Assembly (NCBI GenBank): GCA_963667855.2
Contig: CAXXKI010000010.1
Location: 248,001 to 312,000, forward strand
Origin: G963667855 sp963667855
Lineage (GTDB): Bacteria > Planctomycetota > Phycisphaerae > UBA1845
DNA length: 64,000 bases
Direction: 5' to 3'
Shown piece after piece: positions 46,401 through 55,321 of this stretch. Below the pieces are notes generated by a model. The model saw only the letters and a program-made list of their open reading frames with translations. It was not told the origin of the DNA and searched no databases. Position 1 is the stretch's first letter. Each line of letters starts with the position of its first letter. Made by a program: the position numbers and the translations under genes.

Positions 46401-46444
46401 TGCCAGGTTGATTTCACTTATACCACAAATACTAACCTGACACA
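46401..46444. repeat. REP-type hairpin, family A copy 3 (degenerate)
   Basis: TGCCAGGTTGATTTCAC and CTAACCTGACAC are the two arms, weaker than copy 1. As with the other copies, TTCTTCACCTACCGGAAAA and a MITE follow. Confidence 0.55.
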
Positions 46445-46478
46445 TTCTTCACCTACCGGAAAATTTAAAAAACACAAC

Positions 46479-46658
46479 GTGCCACTGCTCTGTGAGCCGT
46501 GATCACGAATAAACCAATATACCACTCAAGTATAATTCGACAGAATCGAGCTATCAATACTTGATAAATTCTGAAAACGATATTCGTCGGCGATTCCAAC
46601 AGAAGATCTCGATACGGAGATCGGTAAAGTGCTACCACTGCTCACAGAGCAGTGGCAC
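46479..46658. repeat. MITE-like element copy 3, complete (180 bp)
   Basis: The left end 46479-46502 (GTGCCACTGCTCTGTGAGCC, a few changes) and right end 46635-46658 (CCACTGCTCACAGAGCAGTG plus GCAC) form 24-bp inverted repeats. The body contains no gene. Each end is itself a palindrome (CCACTGCTC-TGT-GAGCAGTGG). Confidence 0.82.
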
Positions 46659-46766
46659 AACATTTTATACTGTTTTTACAGTAGATTCGAAGTAAAGCAG
46701 ATGCTTTATTATTGAACCACTACAGACTGGAGTCAGAACTAATTTAGTCAATAGTCCATAGACGAC

Positions 46767-46946
46767 GTACCGCTGCTCTGTGAGCAGTGGTTATGAATAA
46801 ACCAATATACCGCTCAATATAATTCGACAGAATCGAGCTTTCAATACTTGATAAATCCTGGAAACGATATTCGTCGGCGATTCTTACGGAATATTTCGAT
46901 ACGGAAATAGGGAAAAGTTCCACCACTGCTCACAGAGCAGTGGCAC
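46767..46946. repeat. MITE-like element copy 4, complete (180 bp)
   Basis: The left end 46767-46790 and the right end 46923-46946 are inverted repeats, and the total length equals copy 3 exactly. The body is homologous (AATAAACCAATATACCGCTC, then TTTCAATACTTGATAAATCC). It lies 108 bp from copy 3 in the same orientation. Confidence 0.82.
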
Positions 46947-46996
46947 GTCGTTTGATACTGTTTTCACCGTTAATTAAAAGCAAAACGAACGCTTCG

Positions 46997-47926
46997 TTAT
47001 TGAGCTACCGGTGTTTTCGCTTCTATCGAGTGTTGGGGCAACTCGATCTGCGGCATCCTTACCGGTTGCACCTCGGGTGTCTCCCGCCGCCAACCCATGG
47101 GGAAACACTGCAGAAGCTGTTTGGTGACTACGCCGGGCTTACCGCTGCCGATCTGCCGGCCGTCAATGCTGACTACCGGTAAAACATCAAGCGTGGTACT
47201 GGTGGCGAAAACCTCGTCCGCCTCCATCATCTCCGGAACGTCGAACTCGCTCTCTATACAGCTAATACCCAATTCCCGGGCAAACTCCAGAACACAGCCC
47301 CGAGTCACGCCGTGCAGAATCCGGTCGGTGGCCGGCGCGGTTCGCAGCCGACCGCCGGAGACGACGAACAGGTTGGCACTGGTGGTTTCCAAAACCACGC
47401 CGTCCGGTCCGACGATAATCGCATCCCACAATCCCCGCTGGCGGGCGGCGTTTTTCAAAACTACGTTGGCCAGCAAGGCGATCGACTTGACATCGCGCCA
47501 CGCCCAGCGAACGTCGTCCACCGTCTCCATCGACACGCCGAGGCCGTACAACTGCGGATCGTGAACCGGCTGGGCCTTAAAGGTGGCCACCACCGTTGGA
47601 ATCATGTCCTGGGAATAGATATGGTTCCGAGAGGCCACCCCCCGGGTAATCTGGATATAAACCAATACATCCTTGAATCCCGACCAGCAGATCCCCTCAT
47701 TGATGATCGCCGGCAGGTTCAGCTCGTCGTAATCCACGTGTATCCCGATGGCGTCGGTACTGCGTTTCAACCGCTTCAGATGCTCTTCCAGCTTGAACGG
47801 CAGACCGTCAGGCGCAACGATCACCTCGTAGACGCCGTCGGCGTATTGAAATCCTCGATCCTCTACCGGTACCTTGGCCTCGCCCAGGTCGGTGAACTTC
47901 CCATTGATGTAAGCTATTTCTGGCAT
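46997..47926 (-). CDS. dat: D-amino-acid aminotransferase (D-alanine transaminase type)
   Basis: ATG 47926 is chosen (309 residues) because AGGGA lies upstream and MPEIAYINGKF is the standard start of the family; a longer frame to 48115 adds unrelated sequence. The PLP lysine is Lys147 in WRDVKSIALL, matching Lys145 of Bacillus D-alanine aminotransferase. GVTRGCVLEFARELGI and EADEVFATSTTLDVLPVV are typical fold-type IV elements. It interconverts D-alanine or D-glutamate and the keto acids. It is divergently placed from alanine racemase, suggesting shared control of D-alanine for peptidoglycan. An extended proline-rich C-terminus follows the core. Confidence 0.88.
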   Translation of the reverse strand: MPEIAYINGKFTDLGEAKVPVEDRGFQYADGVYEVIVAPDGLPFKLEEHLKRLKRSTDAIGIHVDYDELNLPAIINEGICWSGFKDVLVYIQITRGVASRNHIYSQDMIPTVVATFKAQPVHDPQLYGLGVSMETVDDVRWAWRDVKSIALLANVVLKNAARQRGLWDAIIVGPDGVVLETTSANLFVVSGGRLRTAPATDRILHGVTRGCVLEFARELGISCIESEFDVPEMMEADEVFATSTTLDVLPVVSIDGRQIGSGKPGVVTKQLLQCFPMGWRRETPEVQPVRMPQIELPQHSIEAKTPVAQ

Positions 47927-48209
47927 GTATCGCGTCCCTGCGAAGGAGGTTAAAAGCCTTAACCTCATCGTCAAACCATGACTATTTCCAACAATATCTT
48001 TAACTGCCAATTCGTGCAATCGAGAAGACCAAAATAGGGGTAATTTTCTGTCGGTCCGGTATTCAGCACGACAAGTGGAATCGGTTATCGCCCCCATGCC
48101 CTCAGGGGGAGACATCCATAACCAAACAGGCTAAAATCAGGTACGCTGGCTAAGCCGCCGGCGCACACTGGGGATAAGATTTCGACTGTAGACATAAACC
48201 AGGACACTC

Positions 48210-49385
48210 ATGGAAACGTACCAGGCTATCGCCCAAATCGATCTCGCCGCGATTGAGCACAACCTGCGCCTTTTAAGAGAGGCGGCGGGGAAAAAACGCA
48301 AACTCTGTGCGGCAGTAAAGGCCGATGCCTACGGTCACGGCGTCGATATCATCCTCCCAGCATTGAGAGCGGCCAAAACGGACATGCTCGGAGTGGCCAC
48401 CATCAGGGAGGCCCAGCAACTCCGCCAGCTCGGCTGGACAGATCCGATCCTCCTATTCGGCTCGGAACTGAGCTTGTACCGACCCGAACATAAGCAGGAG
48501 CTTGCCCATTGGCTGGTGGATAATGAGATCCAGGTGACGGCCATCATTCGCGACGACATCGAACAGTTGGCCAATGCCGGCAGCAAGTTGCAGAAACCGG
48601 CCATCATCCACCTCAAGCTCGATTCGGGCATGTGCCGGATGGGCGTAGATGAACAAGCCCTCTGGGAGCTGATAGAAGAGTTCCGCAACCACCAGTACGT
48701 ACGGCTGGAGGGTCTTTACACCCACTTCGCCGCTGCGGACGAAACAGATAAGTCTTTTACACGACAACAGTTACAACGATTCAACCAGTTTCTGGCAAGA
48801 GTTCGGGAACACGGAATCGAAATCCCCACAATCCATACATCGAACTCGGCCGCTACCATCGACCTCGGCAGTGGCGACTTCACCATGGTCAGACCGGGTA
48901 TCTCCGTTTACGGTGCCCACACCAGCAGGGAGATGCACAGCAAGCCCGACCTGCGGTTGGCCATGAAAATCGTCAGCTACCTGACCGTGGTAAAATCGAT
49001 ACCCGCGGGAAGCTATCTGGGCTATGGCTGCACCTACCAGGCTGAGCGGGATATGGTTACGGGACTCGTTCCCGTCGGTTACGCAGACGGTTATGATCGA
49101 AGACTTTCCAACGTAGGCAAAATGATAGTGGCCGGTAGAGTCGTCCCCGTCGTTGGTCGGGTGAGCATGGACCAGACCATTCTCGACCTTACGGAATTAG
49201 CCAATGAGGGAATCGAATTGAAACCGGGGCAGGAGGTAATAGTCCTGGACACCGACCGCGAGTCGCCCAACAACGCCGAGCGTCTGGCGGAAATTCTGGA
49301 TACTATTCCCTACGAGATAATGACCTCGATAGGTCAGCGAGTTCGCCGGGTAGCCGTCAACGCCCCACCAGCCGATGCTGAGTAA
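48210..49385 (+). CDS. alr: Alanine racemase
   Basis: The protein has 391 residues and full family length. PLP Lys37 lies in AVKADAYGHG, and the second catalytic Tyr (about residue 272) lies in YLGYGCTYQAE. GLVPVGYADGYDRRLSN and VGRVSMDQTILDL are further signatures. It interconverts L- and D-alanine for cell-wall synthesis in the cytoplasm. The start ATG 48210 follows CCAGGACACTC. It diverges from the D-amino-acid aminotransferase gene across 283 bp that should contain both promoters. Confidence 0.95.
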   Translation: METYQAIAQIDLAAIEHNLRLLREAAGKKRKLCAAVKADAYGHGVDIILPALRAAKTDMLGVATIREAQQLRQLGWTDPILLFGSELSLYRPEHKQELAHWLVDNEIQVTAIIRDDIEQLANAGSKLQKPAIIHLKLDSGMCRMGVDEQALWELIEEFRNHQYVRLEGLYTHFAAADETDKSFTRQQLQRFNQFLARVREHGIEIPTIHTSNSAATIDLGSGDFTMVRPGISVYGAHTSREMHSKPDLRLAMKIVSYLTVVKSIPAGSYLGYGCTYQAERDMVTGLVPVGYADGYDRRLSNVGKMIVAGRVVPVVGRVSMDQTILDLTELANEGIELKPGQEVIVLDTDRESPNNAERLAEILDTIPYEIMTSIGQRVRRVAVNAPPADAE

Positions 49386-49416
49386 CAAGTGCGAATTGGT
49401 TCCGATTCCCTCCCTG

Positions 49417-51804
49417 CTATTCGCCAGCAAGAAGGTCGGCCTGGTGAGCGAAACCGTAACGGTACTGCTCGGGAAGCGCTTCGTCCAAAGAAGCCGAGCG
49501 GTACAACTTCACCGCGTCCCCTTTCCGATCGATCTGCATAAGCGTTTCGCCCAATAAGCTGTAAACATTGACATCGGAAGTTCCCCGGGCCAGCGAGTCC
49601 CGCAGTATATTAATGGCTTTTTCAGGATTGCCTTTTTCACGTTCGTAATAAGCAAGCGTGTAGGCGTACCTGGCAGACTCCGGGGCAAGCTCGTACGCTT
49701 TTCTCAGCCAGGTCATGCCCTCACTCGAGTTTTGTCCCAGAAGGACCATCCCCAGGTTATACGCAACCGCAGCGGAGTCGGGCAAAACCTTAAGCGCCTC
49801 TCGCAGCGATTTTTCGGCTTCATCGAACCGGTTCAGCTCGGCGAGCAACAATCCCAGGTTCAGGTGAATCGCACCGTTTTTCGGATGCAGCTTCAGAGCC
49901 TTACGTAAACTGGTTTCTGCCTTACCGTTTTGACCAAGTGCGTTGTAAGCGAGAGACACGTTGATCAGGCAGGCGACGTTCGCCGGATCGATCCGTAAAG
50001 CTTTTTCAAAAGCCTCGACAGCCTTTTCATACCGCCCCCCTGCCATATGATAATTGCCAATATCGTGATGAGACATGGGCAGATCTGAACGCGAAGTCAT
50101 CGCGCCCAGGAATTCGGCCGTTGCCTTTTCTAAATCGTTTCTCAGCTTTTCCGGAAGCACCTCCGGATTCAGAGGAGCCAGACTCGCCGCCGCTCGAATG
50201 CGGACCAGGCGGTACTTGTCGCGAGTGGCAGATAGAAGCGCGTCGACAACCTCTTCAGACAAGCGATCGCCGAGAACCGCAGCGGCACTGGACCGAACCA
50301 GCGGCGAAGAGTCCTTTTTCAACCGATCGAGTAACGCTGCATCCACGCGTGGGTCCCGGCAATCAGCCAGCAGGCGAACAAACGAAGTGGCGTAAACTTC
50401 ATCGCGACTGGCTTTTTTAAAATATGTCAGGACCTCGTCGAGTCGCTTCCAGTCGCCCTGCCGGGCATCTTTCAACAAGCCGGCCAACCTGAGCACCGGC
50501 TGCTGGTAATCTGTCTTGTAGCGTTTACGAACGACCTCATCCGCCCAGACACTGTCGGGTTTCTTATGGCATATGTTACAGGCATTGGGAGAACCAAAAG
50601 CCATACTGGCCGCCGGAACCGGTGGACGCATGGAATGGTCACTTCGCCGCATACGGGCAAACTCAGTCATCGGCATGTGACAGGCAATACACTTACTACC
50701 CGGGCTGTTCGCGGGGTGATGAGAGTGCTCTGCCACACCGGCTACCCGCGCAGCATGACAGGGCATGCACGATTGATTAGGATTATCCGCATGGCGATAT
50801 CTGCCGCTTGATGTATGGCAATGCATGCAATCTAGTTTTCCCGATTTCACGCACGGTGACATCAGCCAAGTCGTATAGGTATAATTTTCGCCCAGGTCCC
50901 GGCCATCGGAATAGAAATCCTGATGCTCCAGCGTGACCAGATCGTAATGATCGAAGAAACTGTCGCCCGGCTTGAACCCGGCCGTCAACGATATCATTTT
51001 CGCGTGACACGGTGCGCACGTACTATCGACCTGGTGAGCGGTGTATCCTTTCTTTTGCGTAATAACCTTAACCTTCAGGTCCGCCGGTAATTTTCCACCA
51101 GTTGCCTTTTCACATACTCGGTTATGCTCAGCGCACGGCCCGTGGCAGGTTTCACAGTTTATTCCCGGCTCTGCCCAGGTTGTGCGATAGGTATCGCTTG
51201 GGAAATCGTAGTTTGTGGATAGCTGGCTGACATGGCAGCCGTAACAGGAACTGTTAAACGTGTAAGGCCGCTCCTTCCAGTTAATCGGCTCATCGACAAT
51301 TCCCGGTATGTGCCGAACACCGCTGGCGGCCACGTCAAACCATTCCTTCTCCCGTACGTCGTAGGCCAAGGGGATGGTTTGCAGACGCCCCTTATCAAAA
51401 GGCGTCAGGAAATAATATACGTTCTTACCGCCCAGAACATATTTGATCTTATAAACCCTTGTTGTTTCGCCCCGCTTTTCCTCCACCGAGCCACGACCAG
51501 GAGCGATATCCATTTGGTAAGAAAATTCCCCGATAACAATCGGTTTGGGTTGCGAGGTGAGGTTCACCCTGGCGTATTCATCAGTGTAATCCTGCAGGGC
51601 AGTCCCGTGAAAAGAAGGTGCCCACAGTTTGTAGAACGGCTCATGACAAGGCCGACAACTTCCCGAGAGTGCATAAACGCCTGCCGGAGAATCGTCTTCC
51701 GGATTCCCGGCTTGCTCTTTAGCCTCCTTGGAACCGGCAAGCGCATACCACGAAGAAACAATCAACACCAGGATAAACACGCGTATCAGGTTGAATCTAC
51801 TCAT
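49417..51804 (-). CDS. Octaheme c-type cytochrome with HEAT and TPR repeats
   Basis: The protein has 795 residues and opens with a signal peptide (IRVFILVLIVSSWYALAGS). Eight CxxCH motifs are visible in order: CRPCH, CYGCH, CETCH, CAPCH, CMHCH, CMPCH, CIACH and CNICH, the last near residue 410. A HEAT-like stretch follows (SSPLVRSSAAAVLGDRL, VRIRAAASLAPL), then at least four TPR units (ALRIDPANVACLINVSLAYN, KAETSLRKALKLHPKNGAIH, and similar). The heme part resembles cytochrome c554/doubled CxxCH proteins. A periplasmic electron-transfer protein that also scaffolds partners through its repeats is likely. No reductase or assembly genes flank it. Confidence 0.9.
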   Translation of the reverse strand: MSRFNLIRVFILVLIVSSWYALAGSKEAKEQAGNPEDDSPAGVYALSGSCRPCHEPFYKLWAPSFHGTALQDYTDEYARVNLTSQPKPIVIGEFSYQMDIAPGRGSVEEKRGETTRVYKIKYVLGGKNVYYFLTPFDKGRLQTIPLAYDVREKEWFDVAASGVRHIPGIVDEPINWKERPYTFNSSCYGCHVSQLSTNYDFPSDTYRTTWAEPGINCETCHGPCAEHNRVCEKATGGKLPADLKVKVITQKKGYTAHQVDSTCAPCHAKMISLTAGFKPGDSFFDHYDLVTLEHQDFYSDGRDLGENYTYTTWLMSPCVKSGKLDCMHCHTSSGRYRHADNPNQSCMPCHAARVAGVAEHSHHPANSPGSKCIACHMPMTEFARMRRSDHSMRPPVPAASMAFGSPNACNICHKKPDSVWADEVVRKRYKTDYQQPVLRLAGLLKDARQGDWKRLDEVLTYFKKASRDEVYATSFVRLLADCRDPRVDAALLDRLKKDSSPLVRSSAAAVLGDRLSEEVVDALLSATRDKYRLVRIRAAASLAPLNPEVLPEKLRNDLEKATAEFLGAMTSRSDLPMSHHDIGNYHMAGGRYEKAVEAFEKALRIDPANVACLINVSLAYNALGQNGKAETSLRKALKLHPKNGAIHLNLGLLLAELNRFDEAEKSLREALKVLPDSAAVAYNLGMVLLGQNSSEGMTWLRKAYELAPESARYAYTLAYYEREKGNPEKAINILRDSLARGTSDVNVYSLLGETLMQIDRKGDAVKLYRSASLDEALPEQYRYGFAHQADLLAGE

Positions 51805-52327
51805 AACAAAACCTCGGGCGACAACCTCTTTTGTTCTTCAAGTATCGTACACTATTCTTTTACCATTTTGAACACGTATGTTCAGTTGTCATCCCAAACA
51901 CCGGCAGCCCTTCTGCATCTGAACTTTCTGGAAGCAATCGGCAACACCAGTGGATTCCACTTGTGAGTTAACAGGTATGTCCGGCTCGACCGGAAACACT
52001 GATCGCCTTCAAGACCCATCTACCAACGCAAGAAATGAGCAGGACGACAAAACCACAACAATGGACCAGTTCACAGCGTAATGACTGATCGCGTTTGATT
52101 TGCCATTACAACGACGATTTGTGTTTAACAACATCCAACGTATATGCTCAGGCGTCCCCCAAGAACACACAGCCTATGTATTCTGCAGCAACCGGTTTAC
52201 CGATAAGCGCACCAGGTACAAAGTTATTTAGAATACTGCTCGACGCATAGTTCCAGGCCGATTTCCAACAGGAATTGCTACGCCAATCGATGCGCGAGTG
52301 TACTGACAGAATAAGGATTTTTCCAAA
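51805..52327. other. Divergent intergenic region, no gene seen
   Basis: The 523-bp region separates the cytochrome gene from the chemoreceptor gene. No RNA, terminator or repeat is apparent. AAGGA about 10 bp before 52328 is the chemoreceptor ribosome site. Confidence 0.4.
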
Positions 52328-54538
52328 ATGACCATCCGCACGAAAATCATCGCCACCACCGTTACCTCAGTCCTGGCAACCGCTTTTGTTCTGGTTGGCG
52401 TAGTCTGGTACGAAAGAGGTGACCTTAGAGACGAACTGACCGCGGAGTTTTCCAAGCAAGCTCAGCACGAGTGCGCGGCAATCGCCCGCGACGTGTATAT
52501 GATGGTTAGAACGCAGCACGAAAGCGTCAAGAAAAAATTACAGTCCGACCTCAACGTAGCCCGTAACATAGTTAATAACACGGGCGATGTTTCTTTGGCC
52601 GACGAAACCGTAGAATGGGATGCGGTTAATCAGTTCACCAAGGATATGAAAAAAACACCACTGCCCAAAATGATGGTCGGGAACCATTGGCTCGGCCAAA
52701 ACCACGATAGCAACCTCGCTTCACCAATCGTCGACGACATCTTTAACCTTGTCGGCGGCACCTGCACCATCTTCCAGCGAATGAACGAACAGGGTGACAT
52801 GCTGCGAGTAAGTACGAACGTAAAGAAACTCGACGGCTCCCGGGCGATCGGAACCTATATTCCCGCCATCAATCCGGATGGAAAACCCAACGCAATCATT
52901 TCTTCCATATTAAACGGGGAAACGTACAGCGGGCGGGCGTACGTGGTTAACGACTGGTACATAACCACTTACGAACCGATCTTCGACAGGCAGAAAAAGG
53001 TGATCGGAGTCTTATATGTCGGCGTGCGACAGGAGTCGGTAAAGGAACTGCGCGCCGGTATCATGGATATAGTAGTAGGGAAAACCGGTTACGTTTATGT
53101 CCTCGGCGGCAAAGGGGAACAGAAGGGGGATTACGTCATCTCCGCCGGTGGAAAACGAGACGGCGAAAACATCTGGACAGCCAAAGACGCTGACGGGCGG
53201 CTCTTCATTCAGAATGTCATCAACAAGGCGGTGGGCACGGAAAACGGGAAATGCGATTTTGAGTTCTATCCCTGGAAAAACAAAGGCGAAACATCGGCTC
53301 GTCGAAAAGTTGTCGCCGTCACCTACTTTGAACCCTGGGACTGGGTTATCGGAGCCGGCGCCTACGAAGACGATTTTCAGGATGCCATCGCCACAGTGGA
53401 AACCTCCATTGATCGACTCACCATGCGCACCGTTATCGGTGCTGTCGCGGTTTGTATAGCCTTTGGTTTCCTCGCCACTCTGATAGCCAAAAAGATTACC
53501 AGTGGAATTCACCTAACAGCCAACACCTTGAAGGATCTTGCCCAGGGCGAAGGCGACCTGACCGTAAGGTTTGAACTAAAAGAGGGAAAAACGGAAGACG
53601 AAGTCGGAAGAATGCATCGCTACTTCAACGGTTTCGTAGACAAGATCCGAAACGTCATTGCTGACATCGCCGACAACGCCCGGACTCTTGCCGCGGCTTC
53701 CACTCAGCTTGCCCAGACTGCTGCCCAACTGAACCAAAGCACTGAGGAAACAACGCGGAAATCCGCTTCGGTAGCTTCTGCCGCGGAAGAAATGTCAATC
53801 AATATGCAGGGTATGGCCAAGGGAACAGGAGAAATGTCTGCTAATGTCCAAACCGTCGCATCTGCCATTGAGGAGATGACCGCCAGTATAGGCGAGGTAG
53901 CCAAAAACGCCGAGCAGGCGGCTCAAGTTGCGGAAAACGCAGCAGCCCTGGCACAAACCAGTAATGAAAACGTCGGCGAACTGGGTACTGCCGCTAACGA
54001 AATCGGCAAGGTAATCGAAACGATTCAGGATATTGCCGAACAGACAAACCTGCTCGCCCTCAACGCCACCATTGAAGCCGCCCGAGCCGGTGATGCGGGT
54101 AAGGGTTTCGCCGTAGTCGCCAACGAAGTTAAGGAACTGGCCAAACAAACCGCTGAGGCTACTGATGATATTCGCAAACGAATCGAGGGGATCCAGAATA
54201 CATCTGATCAAGCCGTCACTTCCATTGGCGACATCAGCAAGGTAATAGAAAAAGTCAACGAAGTATCCCGTGTCATAGCTTCTGCTGTTGAGGAGCAAAG
54301 CATCACCACGCGGGAAATAGCACAAAACGTAGCACAGACAGCCACAGCGGCCGAAACCGTCTCTTCCGGTGTCAGCCAGTCTGCGGAAGCTGCCAATGAA
54401 ATAACGCAAAACATAACCGGTGTGGATCAGGCCGCCCGCCAAGGCTCAGAAGGAGCATCCCAAACGCAAACCGCAGGCGAGGAGCTTTCTCAACTTGGCG
54501 AGCGTTTGCGATTATTAGTCAGCCAGTTCAAGATATAA
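52328..54538 (+). CDS. Methyl-accepting chemotaxis protein with Cache-type sensor
   Basis: The protein has 736 residues. The first membrane helix is at about 8-28 (ATTVTSVLATAFVLVGVVWY). The periplasmic part, about 30-355, contains a Cache-like tandem ending DWVIGAGAYEDDFQDAI. The second membrane helix is TVIGAVAVCIAFGFLATLIA. A HAMP domain follows (LAQGEGDLTVRFEL). The long cytoplasmic coiled coil contains the signalling tip IAEQTNLLALNATIEAARAG and the flanking Glu-rich methylation helices. It reports a small-molecule signal to CheA/CheW. No che genes are in the window. Its 3' end faces a candidate small RNA on the opposite strand. Confidence 0.93.
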   Translation: MTIRTKIIATTVTSVLATAFVLVGVVWYERGDLRDELTAEFSKQAQHECAAIARDVYMMVRTQHESVKKKLQSDLNVARNIVNNTGDVSLADETVEWDAVNQFTKDMKKTPLPKMMVGNHWLGQNHDSNLASPIVDDIFNLVGGTCTIFQRMNEQGDMLRVSTNVKKLDGSRAIGTYIPAINPDGKPNAIISSILNGETYSGRAYVVNDWYITTYEPIFDRQKKVIGVLYVGVRQESVKELRAGIMDIVVGKTGYVYVLGGKGEQKGDYVISAGGKRDGENIWTAKDADGRLFIQNVINKAVGTENGKCDFEFYPWKNKGETSARRKVVAVTYFEPWDWVIGAGAYEDDFQDAIATVETSIDRLTMRTVIGAVAVCIAFGFLATLIAKKITSGIHLTANTLKDLAQGEGDLTVRFELKEGKTEDEVGRMHRYFNGFVDKIRNVIADIADNARTLAAASTQLAQTAAQLNQSTEETTRKSASVASAAEEMSINMQGMAKGTGEMSANVQTVASAIEEMTASIGEVAKNAEQAAQVAENAAALAQTSNENVGELGTAANEIGKVIETIQDIAEQTNLLALNATIEAARAGDAGKGFAVVANEVKELAKQTAEATDDIRKRIEGIQNTSDQAVTSIGDISKVIEKVNEVSRVIASAVEEQSITTREIAQNVAQTATAAETVSSGVSQSAEAANEITQNITGVDQAARQGSEGASQTQTAGEELSQLGERLRLLVSQFKI

Positions 54539-54648
54539 TCAGAAAAGTATAGCAGCCCAAGAATTCACAAAACGACTTTACCATAGAGGAACCACTGGAA
54601 GTACAATACACTGCTCGAGCCGTTTTGACTGGCAAGTGTGCATATGCG

Positions 54649-54854
54649 AAAAAACCGCAACCGAAAGGGGGGGAAATTCGGTTGCGGCTCGAAACAAAAA
54701 GGATGGAAACCATCATCTAAAACTAGCTTATGGCAATCGGGCTAATTCACTCCCCGCGGAGGAGAAACGGGAAGCCCCGACTTTCTTCGACCACCAACAA
54801 CATCACCCCTCCATCCGCCCGATTCCAAAGGTGCATATCTGCGTTTTCCGATTG
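54649..54854 (-). ncRNA. Candidate small RNA of about 206 nt
   Basis: On the minus strand a promoter-like pair (54861-54890) precedes a non-coding stretch that ends in a perfect hairpin (CCGCAACCGAA at 54655-54665 with TTCGGTTGCGG at 54677-54687) and six T residues. A second, shorter hairpin, GATGG-TTT-CCATC followed by CTTTTTG, lies just before it. Inside, AATCGGGC pairs with GCCCGATT about 85 bases away, enclosing a CTCC/GGAG hairpin. No gene follows on the same strand, so this is not a leader. I looked for SRP and 6S hallmarks and did not find them. Identity unknown. Confidence 0.45.
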
Positions 54855-54860
54855 AACTAG

Positions 54861-54890
54861 ACTATAAACCACTACCAACCTTATCTTCAA
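54861..54890 (-). promoter_or_regulatory. Sigma-70-like promoter of the candidate small RNA
   Basis: Read on the minus strand, TTGAAG (-35) and TATAGT (-10) are separated by 18 bases. They match 4 and 5 of 6 consensus positions. The predicted start is near 54854. Confidence 0.45.
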
Positions 54891-55091
54891 TTAGGATATA
54901 TCCGGTAATTACTCAGTGAATACCACTAAGGTTTCTGCCTTAGTCTCACAGTAAAATAGGCAATCCAGTAAAATTAGGCGGATTAATATCGTCGTTTTTG
55001 AAGGGCAGATGCTAAACTCAGGCGTTATTAACGACACGAGTAGCACCGCTCGGTAGTGTTTTATATTTGAAACGGAGTCGTTCGATCTGCG

Positions 55092-55129
55092 CAATAAAAC
55101 AGCGTCGCCCATTAACCAATGGACGACGC
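55092..55129 (-). terminator. Rho-independent terminator of rpmH
   Basis: On the minus strand GCGTCGTCCATT pairs with AATGGGCGACGC around a GGTT loop (one mismatch), and TGTTTTATTG follows. It lies about 50 bp past the rpmH stop codon and shows that rpmH is transcribed without a downstream partner. Confidence 0.8.
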
Positions 55130-55180
55130 GGTATTTCAGCATAAGAATAACGAGGAAAAGACAACAAGCAGAAAAACTGC

Positions 55181-55321
55181 TTACTTCTCCACGTTGATCC
55201 TGTGATTACCTCTACGGCGCTTGGCGTTGATAATCTTTCGACCTCCGACCGTTTTCATACGAGCTCGGAAACCTTGTTTACGTCGCTTTTTAATCAGGCT
55301 GGAACGTCGAGGATAATGCAT
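55181..55321 (-). CDS. rpmH: Ribosomal protein bL34
   Basis: The frame ATG 55321 to TAA 55181 encodes 46 residues: MHYPRRSSLIKKRRKQGFRA, then RMKTVGGRKIINAKRRR and GNHRINVEK. The phrase GFRARM followed by GGRKIINAKRRRGN is the signature of bL34, and length and very basic composition agree. GGA about ten bases upstream is a weak ribosome site. In most bacteria rnpA follows directly; here a terminator follows instead and no rnpA is in the window. An in-frame candidate upstream (55324-55512) is not accepted as a gene. Confidence 0.95.
   Translation of the reverse strand: MHYPRRSSLIKKRRKQGFRARMKTVGGRKIINAKRRRGNHRINVEK

Noticed and set aside
43388..46946. CRISPR array
   Set aside because: The repeats are spaced irregularly, are long hairpins or 180-bp units and lack unique spacers of constant length; no cas genes are present.
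54649..54854. SRP RNA, 6S RNA or c-di-GMP riboswitch as the identity of the candidate RNA
   Set aside because: The SRP apical motif, the 6S open-bubble layout and the conserved GEMM core were not found, and no gene lies downstream for a riboswitch to control.
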